NCBI GenBank assembly: GCA_947425085.1
Contig: CANDYV010000004.1
Span: 1-40,105 of the forward strand
Direction of reading: 5' to 3'
Length of the DNA: 40,105 nt
Source: an uncultured Candidatus Saccharibacteria bacterium
Lineage (GTDB): Bacteria > Patescibacteriota > Saccharimonadia > Saccharimonadales > Saccharimonadaceae
The notes beneath the pieces are model-generated. The model was given only the letters and a program-made list of their open reading frames with translations, was not told where the DNA came from and did no database searches. Made by a program: the position numbers and the translations under genes. Of the stretch, positions 32,180 to 40,050 are shown one piece after another; the first letter of the stretch is position 1; each line of letters opens with the position of its first letter.

Positions 32180-32202
32180 TACTTTTTGTCATAATTTTGC
32201 TC

Positions 32203-32232
32203 TTGCTTTTTCATAGTGCTTGAAGTTATAAT
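32203..32232 (+). promoter_or_regulatory. Promoter of the DUF4367-like gene
   Basis: TTGCTT (32203-32208), 18-nt spacer, TATAAT (32227-32232), then a leader of about 27 nt with GAGGAG before the ATG at 32266. Confidence 0.6.
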
Positions 32233-32265
32233 AGTAATAAGCAAAAACACGATGAGGAGTTATTA

Positions 32266-33990
32266 ATGAGTAAAATACAACTTGAGTCTGGTCCTGCCAG
32301 TTCTGCGACTCATCGTCTTACTCAACCATCGTCTACCCTTAACCGCCGCTACGTTACTCGCCCGACCAACCTAGCAATCGAAGAAGCCGCAAAATCTATC
32401 CCAGAGAGCACTTCCGAGTCTAGCGCTCCTTCGCGCCTCGTAAATCTTCGCGTTCATAGTGCCGATTTACTTGCCGCCGCGAGAGCCGAAGCTGAAGCGC
32501 CAAAAACCGAAGAGCCCGTCATTCATACTGTCGTCGAATTAGGCGGCTCACCCGAGCCAGAACCTTATCAAGCCGCACCCGCCGAAAGCGAATTCAGCCT
32601 CACCGCAGACCCTACCCCCAGCAGTTATAGCGACCAGGCCTATGTCTCCGTCGACCAGATGGTTCCCGAAACCGATTCCTTCGCCGAACCTACCCCCGTC
32701 GTCGAAACCATGGTCGCGACAATCACATCCTACACCGACACCGATACGAGCCTAGCACCAGCCCCCGAACAATATTCTCAATCCTTCACTCCCGCGGTTA
32801 TCGACAACACTCCAGCTCCTGCCCCGACCCCTGCTATCGACCCGCGTGACCTCGCTATGAATATTGCTGCCGACTATGCCGCCGCCAGCATGAGCGCAGC
32901 CGTCGCCGAGCCAGCCTCAGAGCTTTCCGTCGATACCTATGTCGGCCTCGACGCCACTTCTACCGACTCTATTGACGCCATCGCTCGCGCTGCTTCCGAT
33001 GCTATTGCGTCTATCCGCACCGCTACCGAACCAGAAGAAATTTCCGAGCAAATCGCTTCGCTCCAAGCCTTCGCCGAGAACATCCGCGCTAACTCCTCTA
33101 TGCCAGAAATGGCCGAGCTCAGCAATACTATCGACAAGTTCATTAGCGTCGCCATGAAATCGACCAAGGTCAAAGAAACCGCCAGCAAAAAAGTCTCCCT
33201 CAGCTCAAAAGCCAATCGTGCCGCCGACAAAGTTGCTAAAAGTTCTGCAAAAGTCATTAACCGCGCAAAACCGACTACAGCCGCCAAACCAGCCACAAAA
33301 CTCGTAAAAAGCACCGCAAAAAAACCTGTCGCCGCTCGCCCCGTTGCCTCGCGTCCAATCGTCAAAAAATCCACCGCTCGCCCGGTAACTCGTCCAACTT
33401 CGCGCACCGCTACTCGTCCTACTGCGACCTCTCTCGACCAAGACCAAGCCCTTCGTCGCGCCCTTCGTTCCGTCGCCGCCATGGATGACGAACCAGACGC
33501 CCGCCCAGTCAAATCTCCAGTTCGCCGCAAAGGGAACGTCAAACGCTTCGCACTTGCTTTCGTTTGCGCCGTGTTATGCGTCGGCGCCGTCACTTATTTC
33601 GTTGGCACGAACATTCCCGACATCTCCGTCCGCGTCGCCGCCATGCAGACCGGCGTCGAAGCCTCTTATCCTTCCTATATCCCGCGCGATTACTCCTTGA
33701 AAGACATCAGCTCCGAAAGCGGCAAAATCACTATTACTTTTGAAGGTCCCGACAACGCTTCCTTCACCTTAACCGAAGAAAAATCCTCCTGGGATAGCAC
33801 CACTCTCCTCCGTAACTACGTCGAACCGACCTGGAAAGATAACTACACCAGCACACACGAGCAGGGAATCACAATTTACGTCTCCGGCTCTAATGCGGCC
33901 TGGGTGAATGGCGGCGTCCTCTACAAAATCAACTCCGTGAGCGCCAGCCTCACCAACAAACAGCTCCGCAACATCGTTACCTCCATGTAA
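32266..33990 (+). CDS. Large membrane-anchored protein with DUF4367-like ectodomain
   Basis: 574 residues. Residues 1-290 are Ala, Pro, Ser, Thr and Glu rich and probably disordered. About 290-400 is a very basic Ala/Lys/Pro/Thr/Arg-rich stretch (SKKVSLSSKANRAADKVAKS, TARPVTRPTSRTATRPTATS). One membrane helix near 425 (FALAFVCAVLCVGAVTYFVG). The C-terminal 130 residues look like DUF4367 (ASYPSYIPRDYSL, ITITFEG, GITIYVSGSNAAWVNGGV). The basic region could bind nucleic acid or polyphosphate. Leadered start with GAGGAG. Confidence 0.75.
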   Translation: MSKIQLESGPASSATHRLTQPSSTLNRRYVTRPTNLAIEEAAKSIPESTSESSAPSRLVNLRVHSADLLAAARAEAEAPKTEEPVIHTVVELGGSPEPEPYQAAPAESEFSLTADPTPSSYSDQAYVSVDQMVPETDSFAEPTPVVETMVATITSYTDTDTSLAPAPEQYSQSFTPAVIDNTPAPAPTPAIDPRDLAMNIAADYAAASMSAAVAEPASELSVDTYVGLDATSTDSIDAIARAASDAIASIRTATEPEEISEQIASLQAFAENIRANSSMPEMAELSNTIDKFISVAMKSTKVKETASKKVSLSSKANRAADKVAKSSAKVINRAKPTTAAKPATKLVKSTAKKPVAARPVASRPIVKKSTARPVTRPTSRTATRPTATSLDQDQALRRALRSVAAMDDEPDARPVKSPVRRKGNVKRFALAFVCAVLCVGAVTYFVGTNIPDISVRVAAMQTGVEASYPSYIPRDYSLKDISSESGKITITFEGPDNASFTLTEEKSSWDSTTLLRNYVEPTWKDNYTSTHEQGITIYVSGSNAAWVNGGVLYKINSVSASLTNKQLRNIVTSM

Positions 33991-34000
33991 TCCGCAATCT

Positions 34001-34006
34001 TATAAT
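34001..34006 (+). promoter_or_regulatory. -10 box of the gltX leader RNA
   Basis: TATAAT 7 nt before the first base of the conserved leader at 34014, as for copy A. Confidence 0.55.
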
Positions 34007-34013
34007 ATATATA

Positions 34014-34109
34014 ATGAGGCATACGAAATGTCTATACAAGGGAGTTTACTCTCTTGGTGACATGAGTTATGCCATATTCTTATTATAACTATGTTATAAT
34101 AAGAATATG
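34014..34109 (+). promoter_or_regulatory. Structured leader RNA, copy B
   Basis: Same length and layout as 8111-8206. P1 GGCATA/TATGCC, loop CGAA/GAG, P2 ATGTC/GACAT, TATA opposite GT, P3 CAAGGGAG/CTCTCTTG with loop TTTA, then a perfect 16-bp hairpin CATATTCTTATTATAA / complement with loop CTATG that ends in the gltX start codon. One P3 pair is G-U on the plus strand only, which supports a plus-strand RNA. The 3' arm contains TGTTATAAT, a second leaderless promoter for gltX. Confidence 0.75.
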
Positions 34110-35558
34110 AAAACACGATTTGCTCCCAGCCCGACTGGCTATATTCATATTGGAAACGTCCGTAGTGCGATTTACCCTTATCTTTTAGCGCGCCAGCAAG
34201 ACGGTACTTTTATCCTCCGCATCGAGGATACTGACCAAGCTCGTTTCGTCGAAGGAGCAACTGAACTTATCGAAGACACTTTGAAATGGCTCGGTCTCGA
34301 ATGGGATGAAGGCCCCGTTGTTGGCGGCCCCGCCGAACCATACTTCCAATCCCAGCGCGCCAACATCTATCGCGCTTGGGGCGAAAAACTCATCGCAAAA
34401 GGCCGCGCCTACGCCGACCCGACCGACTCCGAAACCATCCAAAAATATCGCGACGAATGTAACGCAAAGAAAGTCCCATATCTCTACCGTAATTTCCGCC
34501 CCGAAAATCCGCCCGAATGGAAGCCAGGCATCCCGCTCCGTTTCAAAGCTGACCCGAAGCCTCGCAAGTGGCACGACGAAGTCATGGGCGACCTCGAAGC
34601 TGGCCCCGAAGTCCAAGACGACATCATCCTCATCAAAGCCGACGGTATGCCGACCTACAACTTCGCTCACATCGTTGATGATGCCGAAATGGGCGTCACC
34701 CACGTCATGCGCGGCGTCGAGTATCTTTCCAGCACCCCGAACTACCTCGCCCTCTACGAAGCACTCGACCTTAAAGTCCCGAAGCTCGTTTCTCTTCCGC
34801 ACATCCTTGCCCCGACCGGCAACAAGAAACTCGGCAAGCGCGACGGCGCTAAATCCGCCACCGAATATCGTGCCGACGGCGTCCTTCCCGAAGCCATGCT
34901 AAACTATCTCGCCTGCCTCGGCTGGAACGACGGCACCGAACAGGAAATCTACACAAAGGACGAACTTATCAAAAACTTCTCCCTCGACAAGATTCAGAAC
35001 TCCGGCGCCCGCTACGACGAGACTAAGCTCCTCTGGATGAACGGCCAATGGATTCGCCGCATTGCCGACGAACAGGGAATTGACGCCCTCTACGCTCGCA
35101 CGATTACTGGCGATGGCTTCTGGCCTGAGTCCGCCGCGCCTTACGACGATGAATATAAGAAAAAAGTCCTCGCTATTATTTACGACCGCCTCAAAACTCT
35201 CGCCGACCTCCGCGACATGACGACTTATTTCTTCGAAAATCCAACCGTCGACCTCGAAATGATCACCGGCAATAAGTTCCTCAAAAAGTTCTCCGAAGAT
35301 GAACTTTCCGATATGCTCATGCTAACTTCTCGCAAACTCGAGGCCATCCAGGATTGGAATGCTGATAATCTTCAGACTGCCCTGAACGAATTGCTTGAAG
35401 AAACCGGCAAAAAGCCCGCCGAACTTTTCTCCGTCATCCGTATCGCACTTTCTTTCGCGCCCTTCAGCCCCGCCCTTCACCTCACCATGAACGTCCTCGG
35501 CAAAAATCTCACCCTCTCCCGCCTCCAGACCGCCGCTACCGCCCTCGAGAATGACTAG
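34107..35558 (+). CDS. gltX: Glutamyl-tRNA synthetase
   Basis: Class I aminoacyl-tRNA synthetase, 483 aa. HIGH-type motif HIGN at residues 14-17 (APSPTGYIHIGNVRSAIY), RIEDTDQARFVEGA, FKWLGLEWDEGP-like segment (KWLGLEWDEGP), YNFAHIVDDAEMGVTHVMRG, and the KMSKS-type loop as KKLGKRDGAKS. The C-terminal anticodon-binding domain has the usual length. Charges tRNA-Glu; whether it also charges tRNA-Gln for GatCAB cannot be told here. The ATG lies at the base of a perfect hairpin (leader copy B). A tRNA-Glu(CTC) gene is at the right edge. Confidence 0.96.
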   Translation: MKTRFAPSPTGYIHIGNVRSAIYPYLLARQQDGTFILRIEDTDQARFVEGATELIEDTLKWLGLEWDEGPVVGGPAEPYFQSQRANIYRAWGEKLIAKGRAYADPTDSETIQKYRDECNAKKVPYLYRNFRPENPPEWKPGIPLRFKADPKPRKWHDEVMGDLEAGPEVQDDIILIKADGMPTYNFAHIVDDAEMGVTHVMRGVEYLSSTPNYLALYEALDLKVPKLVSLPHILAPTGNKKLGKRDGAKSATEYRADGVLPEAMLNYLACLGWNDGTEQEIYTKDELIKNFSLDKIQNSGARYDETKLLWMNGQWIRRIADEQGIDALYARTITGDGFWPESAAPYDDEYKKKVLAIIYDRLKTLADLRDMTTYFFENPTVDLEMITGNKFLKKFSEDELSDMLMLTSRKLEAIQDWNADNLQTALNELLEETGKKPAELFSVIRIALSFAPFSPALHLTMNVLGKNLTLSRLQTAATALEND

Positions 35559-35612
35559 CCCTGCTGACGCACCCCTTGAACGCCAGCCGCATAATAACCA
35601 AAGGAGCATCAC

Positions 35613-36800
35613 ATGCCAAAAAACAAAAATCCTAACCCTTCCGACTCGACCCACAAAAAATCCAAGAAGCCACTCATTATCGCCATAGTTGCCGTTCTCA
35701 TCCTTTGCGCCGCCGGCACCGCCAGCTACTTCCTCTTCTTCCGCGACGACGCTCCCCTAAAATCCAACAGTTCGCTCAATATCGGGCTCAAAGACCCTGA
35801 TCCAATCTACAGCAACCTCACCGGTCTAGAAATCACCGACGAGAGCCTCAACGCTAGCCCGACATTTTGCGTCCAAATCCCGAATGGCAGCACCGACGGT
35901 GCCCGCCCCCAGGTCGGACTTACTCAGGCCGGCGTTGTTTTTGAAGCAATCGCCGAGACAGGCATCACCCGTTTCGCCGCCGTCTTCCAAAACCCGACCT
36001 CTAGCGCTATCGGCCCCGTCCGCTCGCTCCGCCCCTATTATCTCGACTGGGACACCCCATTCGACTGCACCGTCACCCACGCCGGCGGCTCCGACGAAGC
36101 TCTCGCCGCCATCCGCCAAGGCGGTCAACGCAACCTCGACGAGGACTACTCCTACATGTGGCGCGAAGAGGGAACCGGCCGCCTCTGGAACAATCTCTTC
36201 ACCTCTCCCGCCAATCTCCTCCAGTTCAACTCCGACCACGGTTACGCCTCCTCCAATCCTCAAACTTTCCCCCGCCTCACCCCGAGCGAAGCCGCCGACA
36301 TCGCCCATAAAAACGCCTATCCCGAATGCCCCGAAGACTCCGAATGTGATATCGCCCCACTCGTGAATAACATCTATATTAACTTCGGCAACTGGGTCAA
36401 CTACAACACCGTCTACACCTACAACCCCGAATCCAACACCTACGCCCGCAGCTATCAAAGCGGCGACGCCCACCTCGTCTATGAATGTTCCGCCAATCTC
36501 GCCGAACCCAACACTGTCACCGAATGCGGCGAGCTGAAACAAATCGCCCCGAGCGCCGTCGTCGCCATGATGGTCCAGGAGCACACCATGGCTGACGGAT
36601 ATCACGAAAACATCACGACCATCGGCTCTGGCAAAGCCTACATTTTCCAAAATGGCGAAGCCATCGAAGGCACCTGGTCAAAATCCTCCCAGAATAGCCA
36701 AATCGTCTTCAAAGACACCTCCGGCGAAATCGTCAAGTTCACCCCCGGTCAACTCTGGATCGCCGCCGTCCCTCAGTTCGGCAGCGTCAGCTGGGAATAA
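35613..36800 (+). CDS. DUF3048-family membrane-anchored protein (YerB-like)
   Basis: 395 residues. A basic cytoplasmic N-terminus of about 22 residues and one membrane helix (PLIIAIVAVLILCAAGTASYF). The extracytoplasmic DUF3048 domain begins near residue 80 with FCVQIPNGSTDGARPQVGLT, then VVFEAIAETGITRFAAVFQN and IGPVRSLRPYYLDW, which are the family hallmarks (YerB of Bacillus). The C-terminal part contains the second DUF3048 region (VVAMMVQEHTMADGYHENI, GEIVKFTPGQLWIAAVP). Molecular function unknown. Start supported by AAAGGAG. A terminator follows. Confidence 0.88.
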   Translation: MPKNKNPNPSDSTHKKSKKPLIIAIVAVLILCAAGTASYFLFFRDDAPLKSNSSLNIGLKDPDPIYSNLTGLEITDESLNASPTFCVQIPNGSTDGARPQVGLTQAGVVFEAIAETGITRFAAVFQNPTSSAIGPVRSLRPYYLDWDTPFDCTVTHAGGSDEALAAIRQGGQRNLDEDYSYMWREEGTGRLWNNLFTSPANLLQFNSDHGYASSNPQTFPRLTPSEAADIAHKNAYPECPEDSECDIAPLVNNIYINFGNWVNYNTVYTYNPESNTYARSYQSGDAHLVYECSANLAEPNTVTECGELKQIAPSAVVAMMVQEHTMADGYHENITTIGSGKAYIFQNGEAIEGTWSKSSQNSQIVFKDTSGEIVKFTPGQLWIAAVPQFGSVSWE

Positions 36801-36828
36801 CCCTTCAAAACTCAATCATACAAGCCCC

Positions 36829-36852
36829 AAAAATTGCGTTTCTTCAATTTTT
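36829..36852 (+). terminator. Terminator after the DUF3048 gene
   Basis: AAAAATTG / CAATTTTT, 8-bp stem with 8-nt loop, T run. Confidence 0.6.
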
Positions 36853-36886
36853 ATAACAAAAGTATTGTCTAGCGAGGATAGCGAAC

Positions 36887-36911
36887 AGAGAGAAAACTAC
36901 GTTTTCTCTCT
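36887..36911. repeat. Perfect 11-bp hairpin
   Basis: AGAGAGAAAAC-TAC-GTTTTCTCTCT. No T run beyond the stem. Role unknown; lies between a terminator and the promoter of the next unit. Confidence 0.5.
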
Positions 36912-36951
36912 TGAGCGGCGCAACTAGTCTAAGCATTTTGTGTCAAAACGC

Positions 36952-36980
36952 TTGACAAAAATGTTAGTCTGTGATAGAAT
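36952..36980 (+). promoter_or_regulatory. Promoter with near-consensus boxes
   Basis: TTGACA (36952-36957), 17-nt spacer, extended -10 TGATAGAAT (TAGAAT 36975-36980). The best -35/-10 match seen in the window. Confidence 0.75.
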
Positions 36981-36986
36981 AGACAC

Positions 36987-37028
36987 ATGAAGGCTCCTAG
37001 CCTAGCAAATTACGGAATTAGCGTTTGA
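36987..37028 (+). CDS. Possible leaderless upstream peptide (13 aa)
   Basis: ATG exactly 6 nt after the -10 box, encoding MKAPSLANYGISV and ending TGA. The spacing matches other leaderless genes here. It may be a leader peptide for the structured region that follows, or chance. Confidence 0.3.
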   Translation: MKAPSLANYGISV

Positions 37029-37147
37029 GAGAATATTGGCAAAAGTTCTCGCGGCTAAGCTTGGCTGTCCGTTACGACCGCCAGCCTTAGCTGCGAGTAT
37101 CTCGCAGCGATATTCTATAGCCGACAGGCTTTAAACGAGGTGAGAGT
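37029..37147 (+). promoter_or_regulatory. Structured leader with competing stems
   Basis: AGAATAT (37030-37036) pairs with ATATTCT (37110-37116). Inside, GCGGCTAA/TTAGCTGC (37051-37058 and 37087-37094) encloses GGCTG/CAGCC. CTGCGAG-TAT-CTCGCAG (37091-37107) competes with the first stem for CTGC. GAGAA/TTCTC competes with the closing stem. A G-U pair supports plus-strand RNA. A GAGGTGAG site precedes the ATG at 37148. Confidence 0.55.
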
Positions 37148-37878
37148 ATGAATACTCTTGAGGAACTCAAACAGAACAGTATCCACATCATCCCCGGCAC
37201 CATCGCGTGCTGGCCGCAGCACGACCAGGAAGAAGAAATCCACCCCGAGGAAATGCTTTCGAAGTTCAATGGCCGCGTCTACGCGGCGAACAACTCAACG
37301 ATCGCCTTCATCCTCGACCAGGAGTTCTTCGTCACACCCTACACCCGTGCAACTATGCGCATCCTGCGGGACGCTGGCTACACCGAGGCCAGCTTCTACG
37401 TTCCTTTCAGCAACTGGGATTACCCCAAGTACGCCGCCGAAAGATGGCTCGAGCTCCGCCGCTGGGCGCAGCAAACCTATCTGGAAGACTATAACCGCGA
37501 CGCCAACGAATGGTCCGACAAACATGGCTTTAGCGCTATCAGCGACGAAGCCATAGCCAAAACCATTTGCGTCCCCACGACCGGCCTCCCCTTTCATAGC
37601 CCCAGGGGCTATGACGACAAATACTATGGCACATGTCAGGGTTATTGCCTGGATTGCAGTGCCGTCATGGTAATTGGCACGTTCTGCCGCAACAACGGCG
37701 TCTCGTCGCCTTCGTCTACCGTGACGGAATGACCTATCTGGCCAGAGGTTACAAAATCATCTCTGACCTGACAGCTGCCGGTTACAAGGAAAGTAGTTTC
37801 TTCGTACCGCTTTCCAACGGCGAAACTATCACCGACCCCAGCCTCGCCGCCCAGTGGGAAAGCCTCAAACACAAATAA
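37148..37878 (+). pseudogene. Internally duplicated protein of unknown function, frameshifted
   Basis: The first frame runs 194 residues and stops at 37732. The related second part continues in the -1 frame to 37878. The frames join near 37695-37705 (ACAACGGCGTCTCGTC): one missing base there gives NNGRLVAF. The two halves are homologous: STIAFILDQEFF...ILRDAGYTEASFYVPFSN in the first and LVAFVYRDGMTY...LTAAGYKESSFFVPLSN in the second, each ending in a W-x-SL or W-x-EL helix. Soluble, no signal peptide. Family not recognised. The site is not a classical slippery heptamer, so decay, a sequencing error or slippage at low rate are the options. Confidence 0.65.
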
Positions 37879-37889
37879 TTCCACCCCAG

Positions 37890-37926
37890 CCCCGGTTCAA
37901 TATGCGTTACGCATTGCGAGCCGGGG
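37890..37926 (+). terminator. Terminator-like hairpin after the frameshifted gene
   Basis: CCCCGGTTC / GAGCCGGGG with inner ATGCG-TTA-CGCAT. The T run (CTTTTC) starts only 7 nt later, so a weak intrinsic terminator or another structured element. Confidence 0.5.
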
Positions 37927-37971
37927 CGCTCGCTTTTCGCTCTACCCGTCTCACGCATCTTTCCGCCCCAG

Positions 37972-38136
37972 CCGCCGCCCCGCCAAATAAGTTCATAAAT
38001 CCGTTGGGTGGATTTATAAGTCCTTACGATATCGATTTTATTGTAAAAAAGGAATGAGTATGTGCTATATCGTTTCCTGCGTCATGATTCGCAGGCAGGT
38101 TGACTTATTTTGGCGGTTGCGGAGGCTGGAGCGGAG
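37972..38136 (-). repeat. GC-rich fold-back element, copy 2, downstream of FISUMP paralog 2
   Basis: Same ends as 9302-9499 (TCCGCCCCAGCCGCCGCC at left; GGCGGTTGCGGAGGCTGG at right). Internal hairpins: ATAAATCC/GGATTTAT in place of copy 1's longer one, CGATAT/ATATCG with the conserved loop TTGTAAAAAAGGAATGAG, and CCTGCG/CGCAGG. The C-A mismatch near the outer end becomes U-G on the minus strand, again favouring a minus-strand RNA. Confidence 0.6.
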
Positions 38137-38162
38137 AAAACCTAGAAATTCCAGAAACCTTC

Positions 38163-38194
38163 AAGCTCTATCACCATTGTAGAGTTTTATTTTT
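38163..38194 (+). terminator. Plus-strand terminator between fold-back element and FISUMP 2
   Basis: AAGCTCTA / TAGAGTTT stem followed by TATTTTT. Its 3' part TTGTAGAGTTTTA is repeated at 38233. Confidence 0.5.
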
Positions 38195-38218
38195 CTCCAC
38201 CCCTGTTAGCCAATCCCC

Positions 38219-38242
38219 AAACTCTACAACCGTTGTAGAGTT
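38219..38242. repeat. Palindrome touching the FISUMP 2 stop codon
   Basis: AAACTCTACAAC-C-GTTGTAGAGTTT, 12-bp arms, immediately after the stop on the minus strand. Its T run there is short (TTT), so termination would be weak. Confidence 0.5.
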
Positions 38243-39733
38243 TTACCGGGCGATACAACGGACAGACATACCATAATTCCTAGCATATGTATCGCCTAAC
38301 GGAGTAATAGTGGATGCACCGTTAAACGTCAAGTAATACGCAGTCGTACTGCTCGAAGCTTTCGGAGTAGAAGACCAGTAATATCCTTGGTCGCCAGCAC
38401 GAGCAAATAGCCAGCTGTTATTAGGTTCGACTTTACCACCCCTCACAAAATAATACGGAGAACTAGTTAATACGGCGACATTAGCACCCACAGAACCAGA
38501 GTTTATAAGTCCCTGCAAGCTACCGATACTCGTATCATTCGCTGTTGGCAATCTCCACCCCTTCGGGCAGATTGAATCGCTCGCCTGTCCAGAATAAATC
38601 TCACCACCAGTTCCAGCCGTCGCCGCATTCCAGGAGTAATGATTGCCCAAAATATAATGCGCATTAATATCCGCATTAGCGCTAGTAGGCGTCAAATATG
38701 CAGTAAATTGACTGGTGCAATTCGCTGCGCTATTTTTAGGGTATCCACAATCATTCGCTGTCGTCGGATTAGTGATTCGATAATTTCCCAAGTTCCAAGA
38801 ACGCGCCTGCATCCGGTCGTTCGTGATCGTCGAGCTAGTCGCACTCGTTGCTGTTGTATACCCAGGTGTCCAATTCGCAGTAACGTCTGAATCGCTCGGC
38901 GTCAACGCCTTCGATGTCGACAAATCAAGGTCTAAGTTCTGCGTCATCCAACATTTACCATCCGTCAATTTACCAACCCAATAGTATTTTCCATCGCGCG
39001 CGTCTTTCAGCTGCGCCGTATCGCCGCTTTTCGACGCCGCACAAACCGCCGTTGTCATGTCTTGCATGTTTGCCAACGACGTGAGACCAACTATCTCCAA
39101 CGGCGAAGACACCACACTCATCGTCACCGAATTCCGATAAGTTCCGGCCGGTTTATCTGCACCGATATTCGCCGCAAAGCTCAAAGCATAAGTCGTCGTC
39201 TCACTCGGGATACTTGTCGAAGCATTCGTATAAAGCGTTTCGCCCCGTCCCGCCGTCGAAATCGCCTTATATTGCGCATCATCCGCCACGGTATCCGTAT
39301 TTCGCGCCCAAGCATAGCCCCAGGTATTCGTCGTCATCTCGCCGTACTTCTTCGTTCCAGAAATCGGCGCAATCGTCTCCGTCCCGCCAACTCGCGTCAA
39401 ATTCGCACTACTACTCCCAACATAAACACTATATCCTCCCGAATTCTCCACGCTCACCGTCGCTTTCACTAACAATTTCGCCGACGCACCGGCCGTTGCT
39501 GACGGCGCCATCGATGCCGAGCCCTCCGTCGGACTAAAAGCAATATTCACCGTCGAAATTGTCGTCGCTTGCGGAGAAACTAAATCATCATAATTTTCAC
39601 TATTCTCAATAACTTCTTCCAGCGCACTCGCCCTACCTCCAATAAGTGGATTGACTAATAGAAATGCTAGTAGCAATAAACTTATACAGCTCGCACTCCC
39701 GGCGACATTAACTTTTCTTTGACCTCTTCGCAT
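38243..39733 (-). CDS. FISUMP-domain secreted surface protein, paralog 2
   Basis: 496 aa from the ATG at 39733 with GGAGG upstream (a GTG directly before it is an alternative). Signal segment SASCISLLLLAFLLVNP is almost identical to paralog 1. The middle differs more (NIAFSPTEGSASMAPSA). The FISUMP half has DGKYYWVGKLTDGKCWMTQ, an LDLDLSTSKALTPSDSD stretch, ICPKGWRLPTAND, GYYWSSTP and a final MSVRCIAR. The loops just before YYWSST and the last 40 residues differ most between paralogs, as expected for a ligand surface. Likely extracellular; no sorting signal. Confidence 0.85.
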   Translation of the reverse strand: MRRGQRKVNVAGSASCISLLLLAFLLVNPLIGGRASALEEVIENSENYDDLVSPQATTISTVNIAFSPTEGSASMAPSATAGASAKLLVKATVSVENSGGYSVYVGSSSANLTRVGGTETIAPISGTKKYGEMTTNTWGYAWARNTDTVADDAQYKAISTAGRGETLYTNASTSIPSETTTYALSFAANIGADKPAGTYRNSVTMSVVSSPLEIVGLTSLANMQDMTTAVCAASKSGDTAQLKDARDGKYYWVGKLTDGKCWMTQNLDLDLSTSKALTPSDSDVTANWTPGYTTATSATSSTITNDRMQARSWNLGNYRITNPTTANDCGYPKNSAANCTSQFTAYLTPTSANADINAHYILGNHYSWNAATAGTGGEIYSGQASDSICPKGWRLPTANDTSIGSLQGLINSGSVGANVAVLTSSPYYFVRGGKVEPNNSWLFARAGDQGYYWSSTPKASSSTTAYYLTFNGASTITPLGDTYARNYGMSVRCIAR

Positions 39734-39942
39734 CACGGCCCTCCTTAAATTGGTTTACGAACACCCGAACGCCGCCACTCCATATAAAAATGACACCGCA
39801 AGGGTGTTCGACAAACTAACCTGTAAGCGAAACGCAATTAACGGATAGCCTGAACCTTACGGTGCCATGTTTTTCGTCAATTACGAATCGCTACTGTATA
39901 TAAAAATATACGCTTACTTTAATGGTTTAATTTGTCGAACAC
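39734..39942 (-). promoter_or_regulatory. Long structured 5' leader of FISUMP paralog 2
   Basis: Same plan as leader 1 on the minus strand. P1 GTTCGACAAATTAAACC (39940-39924) with GGTTAGTTTGTCGAAC (39821-39806). P2 GTAAGCG (39917-39911) with CGCTTAC (39829-39823). P3 CGTAATTGACG (39885-39875) with CGTTAATTGCG (39843-39833). GGCACCGTAAGG (39866-39855) can pair with CCTTGCGGTGTC (39803-39792), which can instead form ACACC-CTTGC-GGTGT followed by CATTTTT. P2 and P3 sequences differ completely from leader 1 but pair at the same places. Confidence 0.65.
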
Positions 39943-39946
39943 TTTC

Positions 39947-39955
39947 ATTATAACA
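39947..39955 (-). promoter_or_regulatory. Extended -10 promoter of FISUMP leader 2
   Basis: TGTTATAAT on the minus strand, followed by GAAAGTGTTCGAC, matching the block before leader 1. Confidence 0.6.
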
Positions 39956-40015
39956 CACTTTCTAGCCACAAGCACAAAAATCACTAAAGCACGCCGCTCA
40001 ACCTCAAAATCCAAC

Positions 40016-40034
40016 AAAAAATCGCCTATCGGCG
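40016..40034 (-). terminator. Terminator of tRNA-Glu
   Basis: On the minus strand CGCC-GATA-GGCG followed by ATTTTTT, about 17 nt after the tRNA 3' end. Nothing else is recognisable between 39956 and 40050. Confidence 0.6.
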
Positions 40035-40050
40035 CTGATACGAACCCTCA

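Noticed and set aside
32937-33593. 218-aa minus-strand ORF
   Set aside because: Shadow of the DUF4367-like gene, created by its Ala/Arg/Ser-rich codons.
35826-36650. 274-aa minus-strand ORF
   Set aside because: Antisense shadow of the DUF3048 gene, low-complexity Gly/Val/Asp composition.
37854-38057. 67-aa ORF after the frameshifted gene
   Set aside because: Runs through the terminator hairpin and the GC-rich fold-back arm; no ribosome site or family features.
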